From assembly GCA_002084765.1 (NCBI GenBank), contig NBMB01000019.1, forward strand, positions 1-64,000: 64,000 bases of DNA, given 5' to 3'. Within the stretch, counting starts at the first letter, position 1, and every line of letters starts with the position of its first letter. Below are positions 11,601-19,412 of this stretch, in pieces. The position numbers and the translations under genes were made by a program. This DNA is from Candidatus Cloacimonetes bacterium 4572_55. GTDB taxonomy: Bacteria; 4572-55. The notes beneath the pieces were generated by a model, which was given only the letters and a program-made list of their open reading frames with translations, was not told the origin of the DNA and did no database searches.

Positions 11601-11909
11601 TTTCCCAGACTGGATAATCCGCTTCAGATTGTCGGTTTTCATGAGGTGGGCAATGCCCTTGCCGTCCTCGAATGCCAGAAAATTCTTGTTGCCATGCCCG
11701 GTATAGTGCAGAACTTGACAGCCAATAGCAAGTTCATTCTGTAAATTATTTATATGCGCCGCGGCGTAACAAACGTCAATTTGCTTTCCTGCTTCTTGAA
11801 AGGCACTCTCCAAATTTTCTTTTTCGCCCTCAAAATTGAGGGTAGGCACCCGCTTTTTATCTTCCATAATCAACGGGTTTGAGAATAAAATCGATATACG
11901 ATGTTCCAT
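8682..11909 (-). CDS. CHAT protease - STAND (NB-ARC-like) ATPase - TPR protein
   Basis: The 1075-residue protein has a clear three-part plan. Residues about 1-190 are a CHAT (caspase-like) peptidase with the His/Cys dyad visible (H72 in YTGHG, C115 in FVSACHS). Residues about 240-600 are a STAND NTPase: P-loop GGPGIGKTT (262-270), Walker B LLILDNCED (334-342), IIATSR, and a degenerate GLPLA motif SGHPRAI. The C-terminal third holds TPRs; seven copies of a 40-residue unit are nearly identical even in DNA. In such proteins the repeats sense a trigger, the ATPase oligomerises and the protease is switched on. It is the last gene of a three-gene unit, and its neighbour with a membrane hairpin is a candidate substrate or effector. 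The start has AAGGA upstream. The final residues (STDFAD) lie in a spacer repeat. Confidence 0.92.
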   Translation of the reverse strand: MEHRISILFSNPLIMEDKKRVPTLNFEGEKENLESAFQEAGKQIDVCYAAAHINNLQNELAIGCQVLHYTGHGNKNFLAFEDGKGIAHLMKTDNLKRIIQSGKHSELKLAFVSACHSQESGMEFVKAGVPHVVAIKRDVGVLDNAAQIFARTFYYNLLIGRTVRDSFNNAIVRLKGDPDTAQIITKEADKFLLLPDDSDDPDNQLHDQPLFKNLRDGNWKDVSHPLADHYLPPRADDFTDRHLDMQELVQNTLQGRLTTVLGGPGIGKTTMTVAAGHYLLQRHVFEHGVWFIELRGVVSAENTRYEIGYELDIDTELMKDDRIFFKQLRKKEMLLILDNCEDPFYENKVKFRNFIKTLLQRAPTLKIIATSRQAFGGAMDGVREQIQRVRQLDALDGCDLLEKRAGAKLDINKEPNISYIIQRIVAQLSGHPRAIILASSQLETKTFAELNDDLSKDPLTELKAQGLEDEEHDATNSFAKGLDTSVHAVRNADPEAIRLFSLLGLLPAGAMPNDLDILWGKEWQKQMNRLIRASLVDKTKSLGMEKYETFSFVAAYAQKLLSDTDRPDFNLRCLNHFAEVCEEIHKMVYSDKADQGRRLLALTEANIWATMDPIRLKTINPKNQRAPLQSLASHFPMILNMFDRHEDNQRFLDIMLDHCNEIKDRLGQAHTLKALGDLKHRVHNLDGALHDYEQALSIYNEIKDRLGQAHTLRAFGDLKLRVHDLDGALHDYEQALSIYNEIKNRQGQAHTLKALGDLKLRVHDLDGALHDYKQALSIYNEIKHRLGQANTLKDLGDLKHRVADLDGALHDYKQALSIYNEIKDRLGQAHTLQALGDLKCRDDDLDGALHDYKQALSIFNEIKNRQGQAHTLHALGDLKCRDDDLDGALHDYKQALFIYKEIKDQQGQANTLQALGNFYRDRGEYERAIDYLNQALRIHESISDRFSAANDLFYLIRVKLAQKHFIEAVLLSEKTLKIYRDIKNPRGQALTLENQAKAFQGLQNPVGAVAANWQAWQIYPKPEAGRDAERFSKILEKDIGSEKFQGIMADLPEMSEAWRLDAVSNIQQESTDFAD
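9170..9960 (-). repeat. Seven 120-base tandem repeats encoding TPRs
   Basis: A 120-base unit recurs with exact spacing, for example 'gcaaagccccat' about every 120 bases from 9241 to 9841. It encodes a 40-residue TPR-type unit of the form NEIKxRxGQAHTLxALGDLK. Copies differ at only a few codons (HRVHN, LRVHD, HRVAD, CRDDD). This implies recent duplication or gene conversion within the sensor part of the CHAT-STAND protein. Confidence 0.95.
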
Positions 11910-11970
11910 ATTGGTTCCTTTTGGTTTGAGAGGATCTATCCGTGATCTGCGTTATATATCCTATGATTCG

Positions 11971-13227
11971 TTATTTACGAGATAATCGTGACATAATCAG
12001 ATAAATTACGCAAGCACTGAATATTATAACACCCAATCTTTCCCAGGGATTTTTTAGCCAATGTTCGCTAAATGTCTGCCCGATTTCGAGCGCGACAAAG
12101 AGTCCGAGCAGGATTGTGGTTCGGCGTTCCCACCTTCCGGATCGGACTCTTGCCATGGCGTCAATGCCTTCCAGAACCCTGTTTGACTGAGTCTGGGTAA
12201 TATGCATATATGCCAGATCAGACTCCACCTGCCCAGCTTGATGTTGATACTCTACAATCAGCAGATCATTCAGTCTCGCCTGTTGGGAGACAAGGCAGGG
12301 ATCATTAAGCAAGCTCTTGATATTATTGGTGTTGATCTGCATAGTTTTCAGCAACTCCTCCCCCTGACTCAGCTTTTCGGCAAACTGGGTCTGATAACAG
12401 GCGATTGTATCTGTCGCGTCTTCCAATTTATTCAGCGCGTTTTTTTGGAGACTTTTGACCTCTCGCCGGCAATCTGTTTGGGGCCAGATTCTATTCAGCT
12501 GCTCATCCAGATCTTTTTCCACACCCTGGATTTCAGGATAGAGCGTTTCTTCCCATTTTTTCATCTGGTCTTTGTTTTTCGCCTGAGCCAAAAACAGAGA
12601 TGGTAGTACGCTAAAGATCAGATTCTCGCCCAACTGTTTTGATTTTGCGTCCTCATAGCATAACATCAGCCAAATATCCTCTTGAGAACAGATTGCCAGA
12701 TGGCCCCAATCCATTTCTAAGAGCTCAAAATCCTTTTTTTTGCCAGGCCAAGAGGTCAGCAGGTCATTGGCAATTTCTTTCGCAGTATCATACGGGGTAT
12801 CATTGATCAACAAAGCCGAGATACAAGCCCTGCTCCCCAGCCATGAATGAGAAGAGAGTTCAGGACTCAGCTCGCATTCCTTGGATGTGATATCCGCGAT
12901 CTTATTCGGCTCTACTATCGCCTTCCGCATACAGCCAGTCCTGATAAAGTATGTATCCAGCATCTGATAGAAACCCAAAGAGCCTTGCAGATCAGAATCC
13001 TTTAAATTCGTCCAGCCGTGAATAGCGAGCGGATGCCGCGTCTGACGATTGGATATTAGATCACGTGTTTTTTTCGTTTTTCCCAACCACTCCTCAGCCG
13101 GAAACCATATATCACAGATTGGTTTCCAGTGTTTTTCCTCTTTATGCTTTTCCGATTCTCGGCTGTGCGAGCGCAGAAAATAGCTCCAACGCCACAATGT
13201 CAGGTCTTTAATCTTTTTTTCAGCCAT
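11971..13227 (-). CDS. Coiled-coil protein with C-terminal two-helix membrane hairpin
   Basis: About 418 residues, not recognised as a named family. The N-terminal about 230 residues look globular (many Trp/Cys). Residues about 230-365 are long amphipathic helices of coiled-coil type (EKLSQGEELLKTMQINTNN and following). The last about 50 residues hold two hydrophobic helices (RTTILLGLFVALEIG and LGVIIFSACVIYLIM) with a short loop and a basic tail. There is no signal peptide. The start at 13227 is preferred over 13236 because AAAGG is well placed before it. It overlaps the preceding small gene by 28 bases and is 61 bases from the CHAT-STAND gene, so the three are likely made together. By inference it is a membrane effector or anchor controlled by the CHAT protease. 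Confidence 0.75.
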   Translation of the reverse strand: MAEKKIKDLTLWRWSYFLRSHSRESEKHKEEKHWKPICDIWFPAEEWLGKTKKTRDLISNRQTRHPLAIHGWTNLKDSDLQGSLGFYQMLDTYFIRTGCMRKAIVEPNKIADITSKECELSPELSSHSWLGSRACISALLINDTPYDTAKEIANDLLTSWPGKKKDFELLEMDWGHLAICSQEDIWLMLCYEDAKSKQLGENLIFSVLPSLFLAQAKNKDQMKKWEETLYPEIQGVEKDLDEQLNRIWPQTDCRREVKSLQKNALNKLEDATDTIACYQTQFAEKLSQGEELLKTMQINTNNIKSLLNDPCLVSQQARLNDLLIVEYQHQAGQVESDLAYMHITQTQSNRVLEGIDAMARVRSGRWERRTTILLGLFVALEIGQTFSEHWLKNPWERLGVIIFSACVIYLIMSRLSRK

Positions 13228-13547
13228 TGGAGCCATCCTTTCTCTTTTTTCACAGTTTTGCGCATCTTTTCATTGATATCAGCTACCTGATTGGACACCG
13301 TTTCAATCGGAACACCCTCTTCCCCCTCGTCAATGTCAAACGATCTTGTCAGACCGAGATTCAACAGCTTATTGGTATAAGAATATTTCCGTAGAAGCTC
13401 ATGGATATTGTTCTCCACATTGGGTTGGTTGTGGGCAATATTCAGGAAGCTGTGAACAAAGCTGTACCACTCGTCGCCCTTCAAATTAGAGCGAATATCT
13501 TCCAAGTTTTCTTCGATAATTCTCAGCATTGTTTTCATACGCATCAT
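13200..13547 (-). CDS. Small helical protein of the CHAT-STAND operon
   Basis: A 115-residue, largely helical and charged protein (starts MMRMKTMLRIIEENLEDIR) with no membrane segment and no domain I can name. GAGGG lies just before the start. Its 3' end overlaps the start of the membrane-hairpin gene, which indicates translational coupling. Small proteins of this size accompany other caspase/TPR conflict systems (the CATRA type, as I recall), but homology is not shown here. An adaptor or inhibitor role is inference. Confidence 0.65.
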   Translation of the reverse strand: MMRMKTMLRIIEENLEDIRSNLKGDEWYSFVHSFLNIAHNQPNVENNIHELLRKYSYTNKLLNLGLTRSFDIDEGEEGVPIETVSNQVADINEKMRKTVKKEKGWLQWLKKRLKT

Positions 13548-13584
13548 ATTTCCCTCGCTTTTGGTTCGTGTCGCGCGTAACTGC

Positions 13585-13640
13585 GGAGTTTGTCCGCAGA
13601 TTAACGCAGATTAACGCAGATTAATAGTTGATGAATAAAC
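13585..13640 (+). repeat. Spacer repeat copy
   Basis: Contains 'gtccgcagattaacgcagat' followed by a third 'aacgcagatta' and 'atagttgatgaataaac'. This is the core of the dispersed spacer repeat. It lies between the CHAT operon and the porX-like gene. Confidence 0.8.
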
Positions 13641-13677
13641 ATCTTATGGTTGGAAATTCGTTACAATTCATTTCAAA

Positions 13678-15240
13678 TCAAGATCGAGAGGTTAGGGTGA
13701 TAGCAGGAAGGATCATCTCTTCCATCGAGACGCCGCCATGCTGAAAACTCCCTGCATAATGGCGTTGATACCGGTGAAAATTGGTGGGATAGACAAAGTA
13801 ACAATCATTTGTAGCGATCAGATAATTTTTATTCAGATAATCCGCGGGCAGACGGTACATTTCCGGTCGAGTGATTCGTATCGCCCATTTCTCGTCGCAT
13901 TGCAGATTGACGCCATATTTATAGCGCAGATTCGACGACGTTTCTCTATCTCCGACCACCTTTGTGGATCGGTTGCACATCATGGCTCCATGATCGCTGG
14001 CAATCACGATCACAAAACCGGATTTCGCCAACCGTTGGAATAATTCCGGCAAGGCAGAGCGTTGGAACCAGGACTTCATCAGGTCTCGGAATCCGCTTTC
14101 ATTTGGTGCTAAGTCTCGCAATATTGGCGATTCCGAGCGACCGTGCGTCAAAATATCCAGGAAATTGACCACCAACGCGACCAATTGTTGATTTTGACAC
14201 GCGTCCAATTTTTTATGAAAATTGAGGCTATCCTCACGGGTATTCACCTTAAAGTATCGTGTCTTATTGGGGTCGGCAAATCCCAATCGGATCGCTTGAG
14301 CTTTCAACAATTTTCCCTCGAATCGGTTCCGGCTCGCTTCCTCAAATGGACGTTCCTTCCAATATTTTTTATGATGACGAGCGATCTGATCCGGAAACAG
14401 CCCGCTGAAAATGGCGTTACGGGAGTAGGGCGTGGCGGTCGGCAAAATGGAATAGTAAAAATCTTTTTGGATATGAAAATTCTGCGCGATCAAAGACTCG
14501 ATCCCCATCCATTGATCCAGCCTCATGCAGTCGATCAGGATAAAAAAGACCTTTTTATTCCGCTCCAGATGGGGACGCGCGATCCGCTGAAAAATATCGG
14601 GAGAAAGCATCGGAGGATGTATACCTCGCATCCATAACGGATACTTTTTTCGGATATAGGTGCAAAAAATCTGATTGCATTCCCGTTTCAGATCCAGATG
14701 CGTCTCCAGCAGTCCTTTTGCCGAGATCGCTTCCAGCTCCAATTCCCATCGGATCAGCCGCTGAAAGAGTTCGATCCAATCCGAGTGATCCATGTCCCCC
14801 GCGGTCAACTGCTCAGAAATTTCGTTGAACTGCCTCACATATTCCGGCGAGAGCTGCTTTTCTCGGATATTGGAGCACTCCAGGAGCTGTTTGCAGATCG
14901 ACAGAATTTGAATAGGATGCACGGGTTTGATCAGATACCCATCGATTTGTTTGCCGATAGCCTGTTCCATCAGGTCTTCGGTCTCGCTTTTTGTGACCAT
15001 GACCACCGGCAAATAGCGATGAATTTTTTTGATCTCATTCAGAGTCGTCAAGCCGTCTTTTCCCGGCATCATCTCGTCAAGCAGGATCAGATCGTATGGA
15101 TTTGCCTTTACAAGAGCGATCGCGTCATCGCCGTTTGTAGCGGTCGAGACCCGATATCCCTTGCGTTCCAGAAAAATGTGATGAGAGCGCAACATCTCGA
15201 TCTCATCGTCTACCCAAAGGACATGATACGCGTCGCTCAT
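13678..15240 (-). CDS. porX: PorX-like response regulator with PglZ domain
   Basis: About 520 residues. Residues 6-120 are a receiver domain with the acidic pair D11-D12, phospho-acceptor D55 (LILLDEMMPG) and the conserved Lys in YLIKP. The C-terminal about 300 residues are a PglZ/alkaline-phosphatase-superfamily domain: VFFILIDCMRLDQW, LPTATPYSRN with candidate catalytic Thr at about 268-270, and ASDHGAMM. This REC-PglZ arrangement is that of PorX, the type IX secretion regulator, which acts with PorY and a sigma factor and has phosphodiesterase activity. The start at 15240 is preferred over 15252 because its ATG overlaps the upstream stop as ATGA. The symbol is by architecture, not proven orthology. 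Confidence 0.88.
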   Translation of the reverse strand: MSDAYHVLWVDDEIEMLRSHHIFLERKGYRVSTATNGDDAIALVKANPYDLILLDEMMPGKDGLTTLNEIKKIHRYLPVVMVTKSETEDLMEQAIGKQIDGYLIKPVHPIQILSICKQLLECSNIREKQLSPEYVRQFNEISEQLTAGDMDHSDWIELFQRLIRWELELEAISAKGLLETHLDLKRECNQIFCTYIRKKYPLWMRGIHPPMLSPDIFQRIARPHLERNKKVFFILIDCMRLDQWMGIESLIAQNFHIQKDFYYSILPTATPYSRNAIFSGLFPDQIARHHKKYWKERPFEEASRNRFEGKLLKAQAIRLGFADPNKTRYFKVNTREDSLNFHKKLDACQNQQLVALVVNFLDILTHGRSESPILRDLAPNESGFRDLMKSWFQRSALPELFQRLAKSGFVIVIASDHGAMMCNRSTKVVGDRETSSNLRYKYGVNLQCDEKWAIRITRPEMYRLPADYLNKNYLIATNDCYFVYPTNFHRYQRHYAGSFQHGGVSMEEMILPAITLTSRS

Positions 15241-15530
15241 GAGTCGCTCCATTCCGGCAGATTCGGTTTGTTATTCATAGATTCCGGCTGTTTTTTATCA
15301 ATAAACCGCTTCTCACGATAAATCAAATAAATATGGCTCAGCCAACCCAGACCAAATCCCAAAATCAGCGTAAACAACAACTGGATGCTTAAGACGACTT
15401 CAACCTGCCAGAAAAAGATGTTTATCCTGCTGCTTTTCCAATTCTGCATGACCAAAATAGTCGCTAACACGGTCACTATCAATAGAGTAGAGACCATCAA
15501 CTTTTGCCGAAGATTTCGATTTTTCCACAT
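15237..15530 (-). CDS. LapA-like two-helix membrane protein
   Basis: The 97-residue protein has two hydrophobic helices (about 12-28 and 42-62) around a short loop (INIFFWQVEV) typical of LapA/DUF1049 proteins, which are linked to LPS assembly. The C-terminus is basic and Pro-rich. GAGG lies 8 bases before the start. Its stop overlaps the porX-like start as ATGA, so the two are coupled. The role is assigned by resemblance only. Confidence 0.7.
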   Translation of the reverse strand: MWKNRNLRQKLMVSTLLIVTVLATILVMQNWKSSRINIFFWQVEVVLSIQLLFTLILGFGLGWLSHIYLIYREKRFIDKKQPESMNNKPNLPEWSDS

Positions 15531-15647
15531 AAGAAAACCTCTCGATTGGAGTAGCGCGAGCCTTATCCGTAGTTATGTTCATAAAATTAATGAGAATTAT
15601 ACAAAATAAAGCCCGATCTACAAAGTTTTTAAAATATACTCAACCTA

Positions 15648-16676
15648 TTAAAGTGCTTTTTTCACATAAGACTTAAGATTCGCGATCTGCGGCTCGGTTC
15701 CGAGCACAATCAGGACGTCGTACGCGTTCAGACGAGTCGTGGACAGGGGATTAAAGGTATATTTTCCGGTCACCCCCGACTTAATCGCGATCACCATGAG
15801 ACCCGTTCGTCTGGGGATGCCGGCTTCGGATAGCTCCATGCCGACCAGCCGGGAATTTTTCAGCAGCTCGACCTCTTCCAACAAGAGCGACAAATCTTCT
15901 CGGTCTGTCGTGATCGTGTCCAAAAAAGAGACGATATTCGGCTTGATTATCACCGCAGCCATGCGCTCTCCGCTGATAATATTCGGCGATATGACGTGAT
16001 GCGCGCCGGCTCTGCGCAGTTTTTTTACAGCGGACGGATCCACGGCGCGGGATACAATCTTGATACCCGGACTCAAGTCCTTCGCGGTGATCGTCACAAA
16101 CAGATTGTCCGCGTCCGTTGCCAGGGTGGTGATAATGCCCTTAGCACTCTCGATTCCCGCGCGGTTAAGCGCGTCTTCATCCGTAGCGTCGCCCAGGACA
16201 AAATATTTGAAATCGACATATTTTTCAAATAGAGCCGCGATCTCTTCATCTCGCTGCTCCACGACAACGAATTTTATCTTACTGTGGCAAAAACGAGCGA
16301 TGATCTGTTCGCCGACCGATCCCGCGCCGCATATCACATAATGATCTTTTAGCTTTTCAATCTTTTTCAACATACGTTTCCTTTGGAAAGTTCCGGACAG
16401 ATTGATCTCCAAAAAATAGCTGGAGATGACGCCGATCAACACAAAAATTGTCACAGTGCCGATCACAATCAAAAAAATGGTAAATAGCCTGCCCTCGTGA
16501 GATAGGGGGCTGACCTCCCCATATCCGACTGTGGAGAGGGTGATGATAGTCATATAAAAGGAGTCGATAAAACTCCATCCCTCAATCGCCATAAAACCGA
16601 CAGAACCAATGATCAGAGTCAGCAGTGTGGCGATCGCTGAGATCGTTAAACCTTGATATGCATGAAAAAAGCGCAT
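15648..16676 (-). CDS. Potassium channel with RCK (TrkA-N/TrkA-C) domains
   Basis: About 342 residues. Two membrane helices flank a pore loop with the K+ selectivity filter TVGYGE. A cytoplasmic RCK domain follows (DHYVICGAGSVGEQII Rossmann motif; FVLGDATDEDAL), then a TrkA-C domain (about 255-340). It belongs to the MthK/Kch-type ligand-gated K+ channels. The start is taken at 16676 (AGGA 7 bases upstream) rather than at a TTG at 16709. It is divergent from hldE1. Confidence 0.92.
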   Translation of the reverse strand: MRFFHAYQGLTISAIATLLTLIIGSVGFMAIEGWSFIDSFYMTIITLSTVGYGEVSPLSHEGRLFTIFLIVIGTVTIFVLIGVISSYFLEINLSGTFQRKRMLKKIEKLKDHYVICGAGSVGEQIIARFCHSKIKFVVVEQRDEEIAALFEKYVDFKYFVLGDATDEDALNRAGIESAKGIITTLATDADNLFVTITAKDLSPGIKIVSRAVDPSAVKKLRRAGAHHVISPNIISGERMAAVIIKPNIVSFLDTITTDREDLSLLLEEVELLKNSRLVGMELSEAGIPRRTGLMVIAIKSGVTGKYTFNPLSTTRLNAYDVLIVLGTEPQIANLKSYVKKAL

Positions 16677-16721
16677 AAAATATCCTAATTTGTGCTGAAA
16701 TACCGACAAAACAGATATAAC

Positions 16722-16766
16722 TCTTTAATTATCAATTCTTAATCTGCGTAATCTGCGGACCCGACT
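16722..16766 (-). repeat. Spacer repeat copy between divergent genes
   Basis: Contains 'ctttaattatcaattcttaa' followed by 'tctgcgtaatctgcggacc', the inverted form of the dispersed repeat. The rest of the 16767-16946 interval shows nothing recognisable. Confidence 0.85.
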
Positions 16767-16946
16767 CCCATATCAGAATCGGAAGATAGAGCGATCCCGT
16801 TAATTTGTCAAGTATGATTCTGTCAAGGTAACAATAAGCCGACAACTTTCCCATTCGGAACAGTTGCTGTTTATCAAATAGATGGGGTCATACGAAAAAT
16901 CATGGGGTTTCATGTCAGATTTACTTTTTTGCCACACATTTTTTGC

Positions 16947-16975
16947 TTGAAAAATTTTGTTAGAAGTCCTATTAT
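16947..16975 (+). promoter_or_regulatory. Predicted sigma-70 promoter for hldE1
   Basis: A -35 TTGAAA (16947-16952), 17-base spacer and -10 TATTAT (16970-16975) lie 76 bases before the hldE1 start. Good match to consensus; no experimental support. Confidence 0.5.
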
Positions 16976-17050
16976 CTAATTTGGCTTGAAACTGTCGGAG
17001 AATCCTTTAGAGCTGGTCTGAATCCGCCAAAAGAGAGACATAAGTATTTT

Positions 17051-18031
17051 ATGAAAGTAAATCGAGATAGATTCCGCGCTCTGTTTTCCGAGCGGAAAAA
17101 GAGACGCATCCTGGTCTTTGGCGATATTATTCTTGATCATTATATTTTTGGTCAGATTCGGAGGATATCGCCGGAAGCACCCGTGCCGATATTGGAAGTG
17201 ACCGACGAAAAACTCGCGGCTGGAGGTAGCGCGAATGTTGCTCTGAATTTGTCCGAATTGGGTTTTAACGTCCAGTTGAGCGGGTTGATCGGGGAGGATG
17301 CGGATGGCGAATATTTGGATAATATGCTGCGCAAGAAAGGCGTTGGCACAGAATTTATTCAGAAGGACAGAGAGCGTCCCACATCTAAAAAAAGTCGGAT
17401 GATCGCTCAGCGTCAACAAGTGGTCCGGGTGGATCGCGAGGTTGTCAACCCGATCTCGTCTGATCTGGCTGGGCAATTCATGGATAGACTGACTCCTTTT
17501 GCGGATATGTTCGACGTTATTATTTTTCAAGATTACAATAAAGGCTTACTGACAAAAGAACTGATTTTATCCGCTTTGGCTCTGTTTAAGGACAAGATCG
17601 TCGCGGTGGACCCCAAGTATCATCATTTTTTTGACTTCACCGGCGTGACGCTTTTTAAACCGAATGTGCGGGAATTGCGTCAGGCGTTTGGTATTATGTC
17701 TGGTGAGACGCCTTCTCTGGACGATCTAAGTCGCCGGGCGTTGGAGATGCTACAATGCGAAAATATGCTCCTAACTCAGGGAGAAAAGGGTATGACTCTG
17801 TATGAAAAAAGGGGCGGTTCCGCGCATATTCCGACAAGAGCAAAGGTGATCTATGATGTTTCTGGTGCTGGGGATACGGTCATTTCCGTTGTGGGAGGAG
17901 CGTTGGCTTGTGGAGCGTCCATGCAGGAAGCCGCGACTCTGGGAAATTATGCGGCTGGAGTGGTTGTAGCAAAATTGGGGGTTGCGCCGATTACGTATCA
18001 AGAGCTTTTCCACGCGCTTCCAAGTGACTGA
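17051..18031 (+). CDS. hldE1: D-glycero-beta-D-manno-heptose-7-phosphate kinase
   Basis: The 326-residue PfkB-family kinase matches the kinase half of HldE/RfaE: GDIILDHYIFGQIRRISPEAPVPI at the N-terminus, AGGSANVALN, and the C-terminal PfkB signature DVSGAGDTVISVVGGAL with the catalytic Asp. It makes heptose 1,7-bisphosphate for ADP-heptose, a building block of LPS inner core. The adenylyltransferase half is a separate gene 37 bases downstream, so the bifunctional enzyme is split here. This supports an LPS-bearing outer membrane. Confidence 0.94.
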   Translation: MKVNRDRFRALFSERKKRRILVFGDIILDHYIFGQIRRISPEAPVPILEVTDEKLAAGGSANVALNLSELGFNVQLSGLIGEDADGEYLDNMLRKKGVGTEFIQKDRERPTSKKSRMIAQRQQVVRVDREVVNPISSDLAGQFMDRLTPFADMFDVIIFQDYNKGLLTKELILSALALFKDKIVAVDPKYHHFFDFTGVTLFKPNVRELRQAFGIMSGETPSLDDLSRRALEMLQCENMLLTQGEKGMTLYEKRGGSAHIPTRAKVIYDVSGAGDTVISVVGGALACGASMQEAATLGNYAAGVVVAKLGVAPITYQELFHALPSD

Positions 18032-18068
18032 CAGGTTGAGGCATTATCAAAAAAATTTGGGAATTGTT

Positions 18069-18548
18069 ATGGGGAAAATTATAGAAAATCGAGATGAATT
18101 GAAACAGATTTGCGCGCAGTTGAAACAAAAAAAGTTGCGCATTGTCTTTACCAACGGCGTTTTTGATCTTGTCCATCGGGGTCATATCGATTATCTTCAA
18201 AAAGCAAAAAGATTGGGAGATGTTTTGGTTCTCGGTCTGAATACCGATCGATCTGTCAAGCAGATCAAAGGTGACAAACGTCCCTTGATTGCGCAAATGG
18301 ACAGGGCGGTTCTTTTGTCCGCTCTCGAATGCGTGGATTATGTGACATTTTTTGATGAGCCAACGCCCCTGACGTTGATCGAGCAGGTGGCGCCGGGCGT
18401 ATTGGTCAAGGGAGGAGACTGGTCCATTGACAAGATCGTGGGTCGGGAGGTTGTCGAAAAAAATGGCGGGATCGTACGTTCGATTCCCTTTTTGGAGGGG
18501 TATTCGAGCACAAATTTAATTCGGAGAATTATCTCTATTTATGGATAA
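18069..18548 (+). CDS. hldE2: D-glycero-beta-D-manno-heptose 1-phosphate adenylyltransferase
   Basis: The 159-residue nucleotidyltransferase has the cytidylyltransferase motif TNGVFDLVHRGHIDYL (HxGH) and the C-terminal EGYSSTNLIRRI (the S-S/T-T signature). It corresponds to the C-terminal half of HldE (RfaE2). It is the final activating step to ADP-D,D-heptose. The start at 18069 is chosen because the family N-terminus begins just after it; an in-frame upstream ATG at 17982 lies inside hldE1. It overlaps no other real start, although the next gene follows within 25 bases. Confidence 0.93.
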   Translation: MGKIIENRDELKQICAQLKQKKLRIVFTNGVFDLVHRGHIDYLQKAKRLGDVLVLGLNTDRSVKQIKGDKRPLIAQMDRAVLLSALECVDYVTFFDEPTPLTLIEQVAPGVLVKGGDWSIDKIVGREVVEKNGGIVRSIPFLEGYSSTNLIRRIISIYG

Positions 18549-18573
18549 AAAATCAACAGAAAGGAAAGGATTT

Positions 18574-19404
18574 ATGAGGAAATTGGCTATTATATTAATG
18601 CTTTTTTCATTCTTTTGTACACAACTTTATGCAGCCGAAATCGAGTGGATAAAAGACTATAACGAAGCTCTGACAAAGGCGAAAGAGACAAATAAGCCGA
18701 TTATGATCGACTATTATACGGGTTGGTGCGGATGGTGCAAAAAACTGGATAAATCGACATATCGGGACAGTTCTGTGGTCGCTAAATCCGCGGAATTTAT
18801 CAACGCCAAAATCGACGCTGAGAAAGATCGGAAATCCGCGACTTTGCACGGGGTCTCCGCGTATCCCACAATACTTTTTCTGGATTCCTCTGGCAAGGAG
18901 GTCAGCAGGGTCAGCGGGTATAAAAATGGACCCGAGTTTGTCATGGAAATGTTGCGTGCCCAAATCCAGGCCATGCCGGAGGATATCCTTAAGGAACAAG
19001 CGGAAGCAGGTGACGCAGAAGCCGCATATTTTCTCGGTCAAAAATATCTGGGCGTCAATGATTTTTTGACCAGTATCGACTATTTTGAGAAAGTTGTCCA
19101 GGACGATAAGTCTAACGAGAGCGGCTATAAAGGCGACGCTTTGATCGATATGGGGCTCGCCTATCTCCAGTTAAAAAATAATGATGGCGCGCTTGATAGT
19201 TATACGCTTTTTTTGGATGAATTTAAAGATCACGGTCGCCGTTACGAAGCACTTTATTTCACCGGCTATCTTTATATGATCTTAAACGATTCCGAGAGTG
19301 CCGGCTTGCTATTTAACGAGTTGTTGGAAAGATTTCCTAAAAGTAGCTATGCTCAAAATACCAAGCGGTTGCTACAGCAAATGGAGAAAGATACGAAAAA
19401 TTGA
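18574..19404 (+). CDS. Exported thioredoxin-fold protein with C-terminal TPRs
   Basis: About 276 residues. A signal peptide (MRKLAIILMLFSFFCTQLYA) is followed by a thioredoxin domain with active-site WCGWCK and a cis-Pro context (SAYPTILFLD). The last about 130 residues are TPR-like helices. It probably acts in periplasmic thiol/disulfide handling, perhaps on a bound partner protein. The start at 18574 is preferred over 18541 because AGGAAAGGA lies just upstream and the signal peptide begins there. The active site uses Cys, not selenocysteine, although selC is next door. Confidence 0.88.
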   Translation: MRKLAIILMLFSFFCTQLYAAEIEWIKDYNEALTKAKETNKPIMIDYYTGWCGWCKKLDKSTYRDSSVVAKSAEFINAKIDAEKDRKSATLHGVSAYPTILFLDSSGKEVSRVSGYKNGPEFVMEMLRAQIQAMPEDILKEQAEAGDAEAAYFLGQKYLGVNDFLTSIDYFEKVVQDDKSNESGYKGDALIDMGLAYLQLKNNDGALDSYTLFLDEFKDHGRRYEALYFTGYLYMILNDSESAGLLFNELLERFPKSSYAQNTKRLLQQMEKDTKN

Positions 19405-19412
19405 GGCGAAGC

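Noticed and set aside
18720-18745. Selenocysteine in the thioredoxin-fold protein next to selC
   Set aside because: The active site is encoded as WCGWCK with ordinary Cys codons and no in-frame UGA.
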